Made by a program: the position numbers and the translations under genes. A model generated the notes under the pieces. It was given only the letters and a program-made list of their open reading frames with translations, was not told where the DNA came from and made no database searches. This document shows positions 20,300 through 32,395 of a stretch of DNA of 64,000 nucleotides, piece by piece. The DNA lies in contig NW_026570223.1 in the NCBI RefSeq assembly GCF_019649055.1, positions 1,302,001 through 1,366,000 of the forward strand, in the 5' to 3' direction. The stretch comes from Paramacrobiotus metropolitanus (lineage: Eukaryota; Tardigrada; Eutardigrada; Parachela; Macrobiotidae). Numbering within the stretch: position 1 is the first letter of the stretch; each line of letters opens with the position of its first letter.

Positions 20300-21140
20300 A
20301 GCCTTAGCGTTTCGATGGTCATCCAAATGACCAGTGGTCAGAAAACAAAAAAACCTTTTAAAAATTCACTTTTTTGGGTGGTAAAACTTGTGCAACTATA
20401 TATGAATAAAGTGTAAACTATAAAAACTAACGCGAATTACTGAGAAATAAGAAATTTTTTGCGTTTTGGCATTGAAATTTTAGAGACTGTTCCTAATTTG
20501 CATACAGAAAGCGAATGAAATGCGCGCTTTGCCTAGCCCGGTATATGACGGAAAGGTATCTTTTGAATTAATATGAACGTGGTTTATGTAAAAACGTAGT
20601 TACACAGCTATTTGAAATTACACTTAGTTACTGCATGCTGCCTGCGTATCAGTTTTGTGGAGTTGCCGAGCTATAGCGGAAGGAAGCGGAAATGACCATG
20701 CGGAAATGAATTATCCAGTGCCAACGTGCTGTACTCCATTCACTGTTAGTAGTGCTGTGCGAATTTTCGCTCTGGTTTTCGGCTCAAAGAATGCTTGTAA
20801 AATGCGTAGAATGTTACTGATGTGCCCTTTACTCACTTAAAACTTAAAAGTCCATCAAAACTCAGCTTAGTCAGCGCCAAAAGTAAGCGGCAACAACGTA
20901 CAAAGAGAAGCACAAGTTCTCAATACGCAAGCAAACACGGGTTTAAGCGACACACCGCAAATTCACTGAAAAGGATGCATTTTGTTGCTCTTTTTCTGAC
21001 TTAATATCATTCTAAACGGTTCTCCATGTAAACAAAGTAGACACCGTACCTTTTCTAACAATTAGCCGCCAAAAAATGTATGTTTTCACAATTTTCTGCG
21101 TTACTGACCACTGGTCATCTCGATGACCGCATTAGCGTCT
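20300..21140. mobile_element. Non-autonomous transposon (GGTCATC..ATGACCAGTGGTCA ends)
   Basis: Inverted ends of ~40 bp: left GATGGTCATCCAAATGACC then AGTGGTCAG, right CTGACCACTGGTCATCTCG then ATGACCGC. Each end is itself partly palindromic. Inside are only short lysine/serine-rich frames (20822-21004) without a domain. From 21216 to 21262 a palindrome CCTGCCAAATGGCAGG and CATCCCTGTCA resemble the ends of the previous element. Confidence 0.68.
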
Positions 21141-21611
21141 AAGAAATGTAGGGTTTTTCAGAACGGTTTGTTTAAGTGGTCGTGGTCCTCAGTGCCATCT
21201 TCCAATAATTTTCTGCAAATTTCGGCGTGTGACCTGCCAAATGGCAGGATGCCCATCCCTGTCAGTTTGGCAGGCTATCGCCCTGCTTGACCTATGGTCA
21301 CGAAAATTCCCAAAAAATTAATTTTTCTTAATTGAATTATTTTACTATGAACTGCAAATTTTCAATTTGATATTCGCACTCCTTCGGGTACCTGACTTTG
21401 GTAGGTTAAAATAAAGCCGATATGTTAACTATCCAGTACGTAAGTGTCGAGCGCAATGCGCAAAGCTACCTTATTTGTACAAATCACAACAGAAAACTTT
21501 TCTAAAACGTGTTTCGCAGTAATTTGATTCTACTTTTACTCTTCTTATTTTGGTAAAAGATGAATAATTGAATAATTGTTTCGTTCTTCTATTCCATTAC
21601 TCACTGCCCGG

Positions 21612-24185
21612 TAGAGATGGGATAGGTTAAAGGATAATTATCCGAAACGTTCGGATAAGGATTTGGATAAGACTAACTTGCCTTAGCATTCGGATAGGGC
21701 GCGTACCATTTCTACCGTACCGAATAATAGCTGCTTGTCCGAACTTAAAATTAAAATTAAAAAAATAAGCTGTTAAATAACTGAACTGTTATTAATACTT
21801 TTATTAATTACAAGCTCGGGTAGAAGCGTTACGGCACAATATGAAAAACCAGGATACAGTTATTTGTGAGGTTGTCCCAGACTCCCCCCTCGTGAAAATA
21901 AAAGTTACTAAAAACATCCAGTTACCAAAAGAAGTACTTGTAAAGTTACGCTAAACTTACAAAAAAGTTTTCATGACAGCCGATTATAACTTGAACCCTT
22001 CATATAACTTACGGAATACTTCAAGTTGGTCAAAAGTTACTTACTCGTATTACAGCACTGACGCACAGTCACGCAAGGTTTGTAATTTATTTTCTGTAAT
22101 CTTAAGCAGTAATAAGCAGCCACCAATTGACGTAAGTTGCATCACTGCATATTAGTGCGTAACTGCATAGTGCATTGCTACTTTATACAGCGCAAATGCA
22201 CAAAAACATTTCATGCTGTGTAGTTTTAAAATATTAAAACATGATAATTTTTTTATTAGTAATTGCACATGTATGTATACAATACATATTCCACTTCATT
22301 TTGTATTTTTGTGGTTCATACAGATAATAAACATTGAATTAAGTAATTCGGTGGCATCGTAAAACAAAATTAACCAATGTGACTTTTAATTACTAGCAAC
22401 TAAAATAAATAAGACGCCGTACTGCAATAAAATTTTATAACAACAAAATATCACAAAAATAGCAATACATTTTTGTGGCAGTAGCCGCAGTACACAAAGC
22501 AGCTATGTGCAAAGTACACATGTTACCCCACGAGGTGGCGGCCGCAATAAGGGCGCACGCTCGAGCTCGTAAACATAGCTCAGCTCGCTAATAACGCAGT
22601 CGAGCCGTTGAAATTCAACACACTTGTGACTTGCAGGAATCAGTTTGTTTCACTTTTTAGTTTTAACTGTACTTCGGTTTGATTTTAAGGGTTAAGTAGA
22701 AAACGATAAGGTCTGAAACCAGACGTAATTTGTAGCTTTCTGAATTTTGAAACATTGAGTCAGCAAGCAGTATCAGGTTAAGACTGCTTCTTCACGGGTC
22801 TACGAGCAGAATCGCCGTTGAGAGTGTCTGTGCTGGATGAGGAGCCTGCAGCTGGGTTGTTGGATGAACCTGCCTTGATAGTAGATTCCCAATCATTCTG
22901 TTACAGGTATGATGACTGGTAATAAAACGTTATATGGAACGCAGCCATATGTTTTTGGGGTCGACTTCGTTCTAGTAAGCGTAGAAAAGTTGAAATTTTG
23001 AAAGTTTTAAAAGAGAGCGATTTAAATTTTTCATCTTTATTTTACGCTGGACGGAGTCGACTCTCTTTGATTTGCTCACATCTTTATGAAAATCCCTTTA
23101 CACGTTCTAGTTTTAAAAATTGACTGTGCTACTTGGCAGTCTTAAAGGTAGTCAAGCTAATTTTATTGTATTTTGTAACAGGTTCTTCGGTTATTTTTGG
23201 AGACGACTCCATGGAACGATCTCTCTTCCCCTTCGTACGCGTTAAGCATTACTTGTTGGCACCTTCGTTTCGAACGCACACGAGCGCACACTGGGCCTTT
23301 GGATGGAGCTGTGAAGCACACTGCCAGTCTAAACAAAGGTGAGCTCCACAAACTGGATTTAGACGTTGAGTAAATTGAGTAAGTTGGTGTGGAGTTAATT
23401 GTTAAGTAACTGAATTTGTGTCCAAAATTATTAATTTGTGGTAAATATTTTCCCGTTTTTTAGGAAACCTCCGGACTTCGTTGCCCATTTGATGGACTGG
23501 AGTCGACTCCGGAACCGAAACACGCTTTTTGTGGTTTAATTTTTGAATTTTGCAGTATATTCTTTCTTTCTAAATTTCTGTTTTAAAACAGCAAGTGCAG
23601 CACTCAGACGATAGTTTGATGTTTATTCGTGGTTTTTTTTCTGTAATTTCAGTGTCATCTTTTGTGCGTTGAATTGAAGTATGTCCAAAATTACGAGTAA
23701 TGTGCGGCAAAAGTTGCAATAAAGTTTCTGACAATGATAAAGCAGAAGTTCTGATTACAGTACAATGAAACTTCTAAAAACGAGTTCCAAATTAAGTTGG
23801 GAATTATAAGTTCTACACTAACTTTTACGGCACAAAAAGGTACAGCCGCTGTTCAAAGATTGTTACAAAAAAACTTATACATTTTCACGAGGGCCCAGCA
23901 CCCACCGCTATTAAATACTAATTTTCATCCTATCCGAAATTCGGCTTTCGTCATCTTAAACTTGTTTTTTATTCAGAAACTGAGAGCTGAATTTTGAGTC
24001 TACATTTTTTTCTAATAAAACATTAAAAATCGTCTTTTCGAACAATTATCCAGTTATAATTATCAGGATATCCGGGTGTCGGATATGATAGTTATAAGGA
24101 AAAAGAAAAATTTCGGATAAGGATATTTAAAAAAGTGTCGGATAGGATACGGTCATAATGAAATCTTATCCGATGCCCATCTCTA
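21612..24185. mobile_element. hAT-like element or two nested hAT ends
   Basis: The left end is TAGAGATGGGATAGG. The right end is the complement of TAGAGATGGGCATCGGATAAG. TAGAGATGGGC-type termini are typical of hAT transposons. Near both ends TCGGATAAGGATA-like words recur, as subterminal binding sites would. No matching 8-bp target duplication was seen and no transposase is readable, although spliced-looking plus-strand pieces occur around 22820-22910 and 23200-23340. AGTCGACT words recur at 22978, 23052 and 23500. Confidence 0.55.
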
Positions 24186-24397
24186 AATTTCCATTTCCAT
24201 TTTTCAGGGATTCTGAATTCAGTTGATAAGTACTTACAGTAACCACAGGATGCCTGTTGTGTTGGCTCTTGGCTACAGTAGTGCAGTCTACAAACTGGCG
24301 TAGCAGCTGACAAAGCCTGACTGGCAGTCCTGACAGTGTGACATATGAAACTGGAAGCTGCGTTCTTTCTGTTTCCTTTCCCCGTCTCCGGATCAGC

Positions 24398-24619
24398 TCA
24401 GAAAGTGTCAGTCACGGTCAGGCCTTTACAGCTACGCCAGTAGCCTGTCTTTTTAAGAGCGGCACTGATTGAACGGTGTCCAGTTACCCAGTAGGCAGTA
24501 ACCCATCGATCACTGCCGTCTTGATACTGTCCACAATCCCATAAAAATACAGCTGACGCAACAAACAATACAGCAAACGCAATACAGCTGACGCTGATAA
24601 TGCTTCGTATTAAGAACAC
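24398..24619 (-). other. Possible PMP22/claudin-like exon
   Basis: A 73-residue minus-strand frame has a basic start, one strong transmembrane helix (ISVSCIAFAVLFVASAVFLW) and then DRWVTAYWV..TGYWRSC. The W-x(n)-G-[LY]-W-x-x-C spacing recalls the first extracellular loop of the PMP22/claudin family. There is no ATG and only one possible TM, and a second exon with donor GTAAGT may lie at 24250-24375. It could equally be chance. Confidence 0.22.
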
Positions 24620-24787
24620 AACTGTAAAATTACTACTAAATTACTACTAGTACTACTCAAGTAGCTAAGCACTCTTTACGGCAGATGCTTGCAGCCGCTA
24701 CAGCGTAACGTTATATTTTACATTTTTTTTGTTAGCATAGCAGAAATAAAGGTCTATTATATATATATATATATATTATATTAGGTC

Positions 24788-24789
<2 letters not shown>

Positions 24790-24880
<91 letters not shown>
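24790..24880. repeat. (TA)n microsatellite
   Basis: About 45 uninterrupted TA dinucleotides. A shorter TA run preceded by the same GGTCTATTATATA lies just before it at 24751. Confidence 0.97.
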
Positions 24881-24883
<3 letters not shown>

Positions 24884-24974
24884 CATACATATATATAATG
24901 AATTATATATAATATTATTATAATATTATTATTATATTTTATATGAATATATAATATTAATATATTATTATAGG

Positions 24975-25540
24975 ATCCAGCGTGTAACTGAAAGGTCAGT
25001 CTCTAATTGAAAGATCAGAATCATTCTCCCTGCACTCAGCTTTTGCGTCTGTCTGACATTTGACGGGGAAAGTTGGAAAGTTAAAGGTTATCCTGATCCT
25101 GCCTGTTCAGTTGCCGTTTCTCTGTCAGATTCCCTTTGGAGTTGCAAGGGACGCAGATTACGTAATTTCAAATGTTTTTCCGCTTTTATTTTTAATCAAT
25201 CTACGCGCCTTCGTAAGTCTTCAGTAGGAAACGTTCCGAAGGAGCTTTAGTTAAGTATCCAGCGTGTAACCGAAAGGTCAGAAAGATTTTCTTGGACTGA
25301 AAGGTCAGCAAGACTCAGCATGATTCTATCTGCGCTCAGCTTTTGCGTCTCTCTATCCTCTAACGCGACAAGGTTGAAAGTTATTAAAGGTTTGCCAATC
25401 CTGTTTATTCAGTTGCCGAATCCCTTTGGAGTCGCAAAGAGACACATTCAAAACATTTCAAGTTTTTTCCGTATTTATTCCTAATCAATCCACGCGCTTA
25501 TGTAAAGTTCCGGTGGGAAACGTTCCGAAGTAGTTTACTC
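24975..25540 (+). repeat. Two-unit tandem duplication, 282-bp period
   Basis: Unit 1 starts at 24975 (ATCCAGCGTGTAACTGAAAG) and unit 2 at 25257 (ATCCAGCGTGTAACCGAAAG). They share CTCAGCTTTTGCGTCT, AATCCCTTTGGAGT-type and GGAAACGTTCCGAAG blocks at the same spacing. A third unit may begin at 25555 with GATCCAGCG. No coding content. Confidence 0.88.
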
Positions 25541-26019
25541 TCTATTACAGAGTAGATCCAGCGCAAATTGCGCAGAATAATCAGCGATGGAAAAATAATT
25601 AAATCAATGCAAAACTCGAAGAGACATACTTCCATAAATTTCATAAGTGAAACTTAGAAAAATAATTAACCTAGCTTCACTGAGGTATACTCGTATCAAC
25701 TTCCTGCTACTATAAGGGGCAGGGCTAACAGTAAGTTAGCAATTCAAGCATGCGGCAAGCAGGTTACTGTCAAAAGTAAACAAACCGTTTTATAATCTCG
25801 AACTGCTTTTTCCATGAAATTAAAAAGCAACAAATTGCGCAGATTCGTCTGTAGGCATAATGGAAAGGCTCATGTCTCATGCGTTAACAATGTACTTCAT
25901 ACTTTCTCGTTCAAAATGTTGTATTTAAATAATGTGGTGTTAGAAACAGCAGCATTCTATCCTTTTGCCAAACTGCGCACAATCAACGAAAAATTTAATG
26001 ACAGCATTTCTAAGATTTC
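25541..26019. other. AT-rich spacer
   Basis: Between the tandem duplication and the end of a GPCR pseudogene. No supported gene. Confidence 0.4.
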
Positions 26020-26870
26020 CCATTGATGACGTCAGTAGTATCGGGTCTAGTAGACAATTTCAGCAGGTTGATAGCCAAGATTATATTCGGAATTTGGGAG
26101 CCGCTGAGATAAAACACATTAGCCGGCGTCCACCAAATTACGATGCTGGCTGTCAACATCGTTAACACCAAAAATGACCGTGACCTCGACCACGGTGGCG
26201 CTGGATACGCACCATTTCCCCAGCTTTGGATGTCTCATTTTCTTCCGTTTTGTGGCTGGCAATCCACCGCGGATGGACATTATATTGTTGCGCTTATGTC
26301 TCCAGTATATAAACACTGGATAACTCAAGATCACCACGACCTCGGGAAGATAGTAAAACACGGATCCGAACACCAGCACCCAGTCTTGCATGTCTCGCGT
26401 GCGAAATGATATAGAGCACTTGTTGTTAGCGAAGGGTGCACGGTAATAACGGGCATCAAGGATTACACCAGGCACTGCAAATACGATACAAACGAACACA
26501 AGTACTAAATTTAATGTCCAGGCGAACTTTTTCGTATGGTATCGTTTATAAAAAAAATGACACAATGGAACAAATTCTATTTAGACACATGAGCATATGA
26601 CAAGCTGGCAACACGAAGCCGACAGGTAAACGCAACATCAGATGTGTAATGCAGAAAGAGGACAGCAGATAGATCGGAAGTAAATCTTTGATTACCAGCG
26701 ATACCGAACTATAAAGGAATCCGTACAAAACGTTACTTGTTGTTAAAACCAGGATATAAACGCTAAACGATGTCTATTGACTCTTTTGGCTAATCAATAC
26801 GCATAAAAGAAGACTGTTCAGCAAAGCAGAAAACGCGCAAGTACCCGCCGTCCACGATTGTGTGGTATCC
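26020..26870 (-). pseudogene. GPCR pseudogene, near full length
   Basis: The minus strand reads a complete receptor like the one at 1312-2235 but broken. TM1 is SWTAGTCAFSALLNSLLLCV and LISQKSQ, then an in-frame TAG at 26774-26776 where the intact paralogue has tryptophan. TM2-3 runs to LNRICSIV, then a frameshift at ~26560. CHFFYKRYHTKKFAWTLNLV through TM5 (YLPEVVVILSYPVF) follows to ~26210. A second shift leads to LTMLTASIVIWWTPANVFYL and the TM7 start. At least three lesions. It is closest to the pseudogene at 4849-5822. Confidence 0.83.
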
Positions 26871-27114
26871 CAGTTTGCCGCGACAAAATACATCGGCTTT
26901 ACAAAGAAATAATTTCCGGCAGTTCGATTGAAAAATTTGGACATTTTGGCAGTTTTACGTCAGTCAATGCGCTAGAATCAAAATGTTCTGAGAATCGGCG
27001 GAACAACCACAACCAGCTTACAGATACATCTGGTGTCGCCGCGTAATTATAAGGCCATCAGATGCAGCCCGTGACCTTTCTGAAATTACAGATTTTGTCC
27101 GACATTCCTGTTTT

Positions 27115-27141
27115 TCGACCGAAGCGAAGCGAAGGTCCTCT
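27115..27141 (-). repeat. Dispersed 27-bp motif, inverted copy
   Basis: TCGACCGAAGCGAAGCGAAG then GTCCTCT, the complement of the 12933 copy with a few changes. The matching copy at 16511-16537 reads TCGACCGGAGCCCAGCGAAG. Confidence 0.6.
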
Positions 27142-27164
27142 ATGTTCAAGAAAACGGGGCTTTT

Positions 27165-27200
27165 GTCGGTCACGTCGGTCACATCGGTCATGTCGGTCAC
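27165..27200 (+). repeat. 9-bp minisatellite (GTCGGTCAC)4
   Basis: Four units: GTCGGTCAC, GTCGGTCAC, ATCGGTCAT, GTCGGTCAC. Confidence 0.93.
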
Positions 27201-27206
27201 GCCTTC

Positions 27207-29402
27207 ACATTTTAAATTAAATTTATAAGACGGAAATAATGTTGAAAACTGTATTTAATGAACACAAAAAATAATAAACGAAAACAGGAAATTTAAAAAC
27301 AAGATAAACTCCCTCCCTAATGTGTATTTAATTTTGTTTCCCGCTTCGCTTCGGTCTTTTAGTGATTGCTAACAGCGGTGCACTTTCCTAGTCTTAACAA
27401 TCTTCGTCCCTGCCTCTCGTATGGGTTGCCGGGACTACTTAATACTTAATCGGGGACTACTTAATAATCCGTTGAAGAAACGAAGCCCCAAGTCCTGCAC
27501 GTACCGAGTACCGAGGACGCGGTACGTACTTATTAGTCATTTGCATACTCAGAATCTGCGCAGTAAAACCCTGCACGTACGCAGGCTGCGGATAAGGTTA
27601 ATTATTTTGTGGGGGAGTGCTACATTTGTTCCTCTCTCCACGTGCTGTACCTTACTTTTTACGCCACCAACCTTATAATTTTTTTCATAAAAATTTACCC
27701 ATGGGTCAGCGTACAAGAAGAAAAAAGATCAGTCTGAGCGCGCTGCGGACTTCGTACCTGGAAATGCGAAATCGGCGTACATTTACGAGTTTCTGTGTTA
27801 ATGTTATTTTTTAGTTGTTGTGTCTATGTGAACTGCTTGTGAGATTTCGAAATTCTTACGGCATTTAAAAGGGCGCTTGAAAAATGCTCAGACAAATTAG
27901 CAATTTTTATCAAAGGAAAGTGCGCGGTGCATGGTACTTCGTGCCCATCCTTGTGAACTTTCGCTTTCGGGGCACCCCCAGTTTCTCAAACAAAACTATG
28001 TATGTCTTTTTGTATAGTTTTATGACAATATTCGGATAACAACCTGACGTTTAGTGCACCACACATCGGCTAAAATTTTCATTCAATACATTCGAAAATC
28101 TAAAGAACCGGAAGTTGCGCGTACGAACGGGTCCGGCACAGACGTGTACAAATCATTTGAGCGCAGAATGCTATACAAAGCACTGCGAAAATGTTTGAGG
28201 GTGGACAAAAGCAGAAGCTGCCATAAACAGACGCGAATTCAGTGCCCCCATTAAAAAGATCGACATCTAATTAGCGGTATACTGTACTGCCCCGTTGCCA
28301 GCTATGATTTCTCCAAGTGCAGTAATAGAGTTTGAACAATCATGGTGTTGGAAGATATTGTTATAAAATAACGGCTGTGGACAGCGGAATGACTCAGAAG
28401 AAACATTAAGCAGAACTGCATTTGCGCGGAAACGTCCGAAAGGAGCGGCTTGGCCGCGCCCGATCGCAAGTACCGCAACAAATAACAAAATTAATTACAA
28501 ATCCTAAACACATCATGCTGTTGAAAAGCCGCTCATTCATGTAGCGTCCACACGGTAGCTGCCATAACAAACTTCAACTGAAACCGCTTCCGACTGCGAC
28601 GACATGAATCCTATGGACCGGCTGCCGACTGGAGAGCAAGTCCACCTACCGGCTATCGTTTAGTATGCGCCTTGAGGACCCAATTAAAATTTGGAGCTTC
28701 CCGTCCTAAGTCAACGACACCACGCCGGTTAATGCCCCTATGCACCGGCATGAGGCCGTATTGCCAAATAACCAAACAAACCTTGTTAATGGGTACTTTT
28801 ATTGCCATATGCACCGTTTGTACAACACGCCTGTCTGATGTGCCCCAGGGAGCATTTGCCGTTCTTCTGTTATGTGAGCTTCGCGACAATGAGCATGCAG
28901 TTCTTTACTTCACATTAATTATATCCTTCACTCGCTTTTTGACAGTCTTTTATGCGTTTGACTGTGGCATTTTTTACGATCGCGCTTATTTTTGAGGCAT
29001 TTTATCGTGTTTCCAGCGTATAACTGCCGCATCAAGATCAACTTTAAAACTATTAAGATGCACCAAAAGGTAACCCTGAAGTTCACAAAATAGAAACCAG
29101 TCTTTGCTTACAGTTAATTCAAATTTACCCTCTCCATTGCAGCCAGAGTTCACAATCACTTCACAGCTTGCATGCTGCGAGACTCATGAATAAATTTGTA
29201 TGGAGCAGGCCTCGATATCGATAGGTCTGTGATGACCCGTTAAGCAAATGTGTTATGCAAAAACACATCGACGTGAAAATTTCAACCCCGTGCGGAAATA
29301 CTGTCACTTGTCACAACCATTAATTTTTTACACGTACAGATATCTACGCCAAACAACAATTTTGCAAACAACGAATTAGGCAGCGCCAGCCGGTAAAGCC
29401 GA
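27207..29402. other. Intergenic, no supported gene
   Basis: Around 27430-27475 GGGACTACTTAATA is repeated. A minus-strand frame at 28267-28488 starts with a signal-peptide-like stretch (LFVAVLAIGRGQA) but has a stop just upstream and no ATG. A hydrophobic plus-strand frame at 28672-28995 might be an eroded membrane protein, but no family is recognisable. Confidence 0.4.
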
Positions 29403-29636
29403 TCACAGTTTATGGTCATTGTTGGGCTTGGGTACATCACCGACATGCTGGAGATGCTGGTTGAGATGAGTACCGCTGCCCACTGCGGTCTGCTTCATCC
29501 GCTTGGTCAGCATGTTGATACGGGCACTGACATCACCTTTGATATAACGCCCCATGTATTCTTGTGTATAGTCCGGGACATCAGCCAGAATGGGGTGGGT
29601 GTCCGGGATGCGGTAGTAACTCGGTGGAATGGTCAT
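29403..29636 (-). CDS. Hypothetical 77-aa protein
   Basis: The ATG at 29636 is in a good context (CTAACATGA). The product is hydrophilic (TIPPSYYRIPDTHPILADVP at the start, then many Lys/Arg/Gln/His) with no signal peptide, helix motif or known domain. It lies ~600 bp downstream of the dermatopontin-like gene on the same strand, so it might be a terminal exon of something else. Unrecognised. Confidence 0.3.
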   Translation of the reverse strand: MTIPPSYYRIPDTHPILADVPDYTQEYMGRYIKGDVSARINMLTKRMKQTAVGSGTHLNQHLQHVGDVPKPNNDHKL

Positions 29637-30238
29637 GTTAGCCGGAAGTGTGCTAAATTAATTAGGAAGTTGTTAAAAATACTCTACCGCTGTATTTGAC
29701 AGTGTCTCTTGAAAATGCTGCTTTTTTAAAGGTTGAAATTCTTTTATGCAGTGCAAAACTTTCTTGGCTGCTTTGATTGATATTGCCGAATAAACGCATT
29801 TAATTAAAGAAATCCCTTAACAACGCTTACGTGCCGATCTAAGACTAAACGAACCACAATGCGGGTTGTTTAACTGCGTTATTTTGTATCGGAGTAGAGC
29901 AGGTATCGTAAGTCGGGTAGCCCATTCACATAATCACACTGACTGTGAATTTGTACCGCAAGTGTTCTGCCCGTGCACGCCGCGCGCTTGAACGCGTAGC
30001 TGCCGGCGAAATGCAATTACTCGATGTTTGATCTCTGAATATAACAGCATCAACTGTCAACGTATCGTTAATACCTGGTGTGAAAACTACCGGTATAATA
30101 ACTCTGAATTACAGGTGTATGAATGCGTAATCAGTAAGGTTGATAAAACTTACACTGACGGCGAATAATGTCGGTAATTACTAGCAGGCAGTTGTCGGCC
30201 GTAATTATAATTTAATAAGTTCGTTTTGCACATGATGC

Positions 30239-32145
30239 TTACTCGTTAAGGTCTGCGAGAGTCCGGGCTAAGAGTGTTGCTGATTGAGGCAGCCGTGGCC
30301 CGGACAGTGTCCGGGGCGGGATGGGCATAATAGGTATCATGGATGGTCCGGCAAGGAATCCCAACCGGCAGCACTGGATCCAGTCGATGTAATACTCGCC
30401 CACCGTCGGGTGTATTTTTACAGCCGTGCCGGTCATTACATATCCGGTGTCACACAGCACGACAAAGTATAACCCATCGTAGTATTCGTAGAACTGGTCG
30501 TGTGTCGATTTGTACAAGCAGGAAGTATAATCAATGTAGTAGCCGGTCGGGGTTTTGCAGCATTTTAGCGTGGAGGTACGGTCGTCTTTCACGCGGTCAA
30601 CACGGAACTGGTATTCGTTATCCCACCAACCTAATACATGATAAGATTATCTTCACCGACTCCATAGTTTATGCATGGGTGGGTCTACCGGTAACGAAGC
30701 TGTTGAGTGTGGCCACGTTATCCCGCGGATCGTAACAAAAGAATTCCATGGTGATGTTGCGCGTGTGGCAGCTGTAACAACAACTGTACATTAAACCGTG
30801 CTCTAATGATTCTGTAAGCGAATAATTTTTATTCTGTGTAGTCTCGCGCGAAACTATGAGCACGCAAAAGGTATTGTACGTAACAATTACAATAATTGAT
30901 ACATTTAAAGTTAACGGAGGGATTTTAAGCTCTGTGTAGAAATACTTGTGCGTAATGAGCAGCTGTACTGCACCTGGGATAATAAGGGTACAGGCCATTG
31001 GATGGTGGCTTGTAGGGGAACATAAATTTGCACCAAATAAACCATAACCTCTGCAAAACAAAATTGTGGTTGCTGATTAACTAACCAAAACAGCTTTATA
31101 CGATAGCCCAGATAGTGTTGTAGTAAGCAGCTGCATACGTGGCAGGGAGTGCGACAAAAACATACGAGTACAGTTATTAAAACAGGAAAAACTATATAGA
31201 TATTTATAATACAGCATAAAAAGCGAATTCAGCAAGAACGATCGGAACATCGTACTCTTCGTATACCATTTACAAAATTACCTGGAAGTCATCCGTAAGG
31301 TCACTAAAAAACAAAACATATATTAGCTTTTTAAAGTAACACCAAAGACTGAGACCTTCAGATAGACATGCATCGCTTGCTGGTTAAGATACCGGATCGG
31401 AGACGTACTTACTGAATACCCCACATTGCTTCCCCTGCGCAAAAATTTATCATATTAATTGATTTAGCACACTTATTTATTCTTCTTTACGTACGCTAAT
31501 GTGGAACAATTATGTGACGAATAATTACGATATTAAATTGTGGTGAAAGTGAATGAAATACGCGTCTACCCAGCAGCGTACCGTCCATGCACTCGATGTG
31601 CCAACGACTCCGCCAATCATTTGGCCCACCGTGACTTTGCAGTACCGCGATTACTGTATCACCCTGCAACAATATATCAGTCGTCATACACACAAAAGAA
31701 GATTTTTTTAAATTTTAAGTGCATTTAAAGTTTTAACAATTTTTTAAATTTTGATGAATTATGAATTTCACAATATCATACATCGATGCATAAAAAACGA
31801 ACCACAAAACAATGATACGACTTCTTTGCAGCCATAAATTTTATAAAAAATGTTCGAAACGGTGCAAAAAAATTCAGTTATAACCTCAAATGCAATGTTT
31901 ACAATTAAATTGAAAACATGTGTAACTGGGTTAGAACAACCAGCAAAAGTCGGTACGTAGCAGATACTGATGTAAACTTTATCGCTCACCGTCCCAAAAT
32001 TTTGGTAGGCCCCATAATAACGAACCGTGGAGTCTGTCAAGCCAGCCAATAATAACAATAATTTTGCGCAACAATAAAAAAACCATCCTGGTACAGCGCT
32101 ATCAGCGGCCCTTTTGGCCGACGACGGGAAGTGCCACAGCCGCAT
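30239..32145 (-). CDS. Dermatopontin-like secreted protein, 4 exons, ~265 aa
   Basis: The exons (minus strand) are 32145-31957, 31663-31570, 30811-30689 and 30630-30239. The codon phases at the joins (0, 1, 1) all match GT-AG sites. ATG 32145 is followed by a basic N-terminus and the hydrophobic run WFFYCCAKLLLLLAG, a signal peptide or anchor. The body shows dermatopontin-type units: VIAVLQSHGG..DWRSRWHIEC, then NVATLNSFVTGWWDNEYQFR, and later YVMTGTAVKIHPTVGEYYID followed by WIQCCR. Each is a Cys, a V-I-x-G/A-L-x-S strand and a D-R-x-W-x-x-x-C-like end. Dermatopontins are extracellular-matrix or defence proteins with disulphide-bonded loops. The proline-rich tail (IPIMPIPPRT) is extra. The weakest point is the first donor, GTACCG. 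Family call inferred from repeat pattern only. Confidence 0.58.
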
Positions 32146-32248
32146 TTTCAGCCAAAAAAAAGCAGATAATAATATTATGTTGAACGGAATCTAATTAGCG
32201 GTCACGTATATTTAATTTGTCCGTCTTCCGTGATACTAATGATATCAT

Positions 32249-32395
32249 TCAACCATAACTTTTTGAAATCCCTGGTCCAAATCCCTTTGACAAAAAGGCC
32301 AGCGCTACCTGACGCTGTTCGATGATTCTGATAAAGCCGGCTTTTTGGATCAGTCCATCGACAACAACAGTGTTAGCGAAACGTTGATCACTTTG
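32249..32395 (-). CDS. Possible terminal exon, unknown protein
   Basis: After an acceptor (GTCTTATTAG at 32396) the minus strand reads 48 residues, QSDQRFANTVVVDGLIQKAG then FIRIIEQRQVALAFLSKG and GFGPGISKSYG-like ending, to TGA at 32249. The composition looks like protein, with alternating hydrophobics and charged helix. I recognise no family and located no upstream exon between here and 33.5 kb with certainty. Confidence 0.3.
   Translation of the reverse strand, partial: QSDQRFANTVVVDGLIQKAGFIRIIEQRQVALAFLSKGFGPGISKSYG

Noticed and set aside
22520-22570. GGTGGCGGCCGC, resembling a cloning-vector NotI polylinker
   Set aside because: Only this short word matches. The surroundings are ordinary AT-rich genomic sequence within a transposon, so chance is more likely than vector contamination.
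27421-27814. Overlapping plus-strand frames suggesting a gene
   Set aside because: No domain, poor starts, and an internal repeated GGGACTACTTAATA accounts for part of it.
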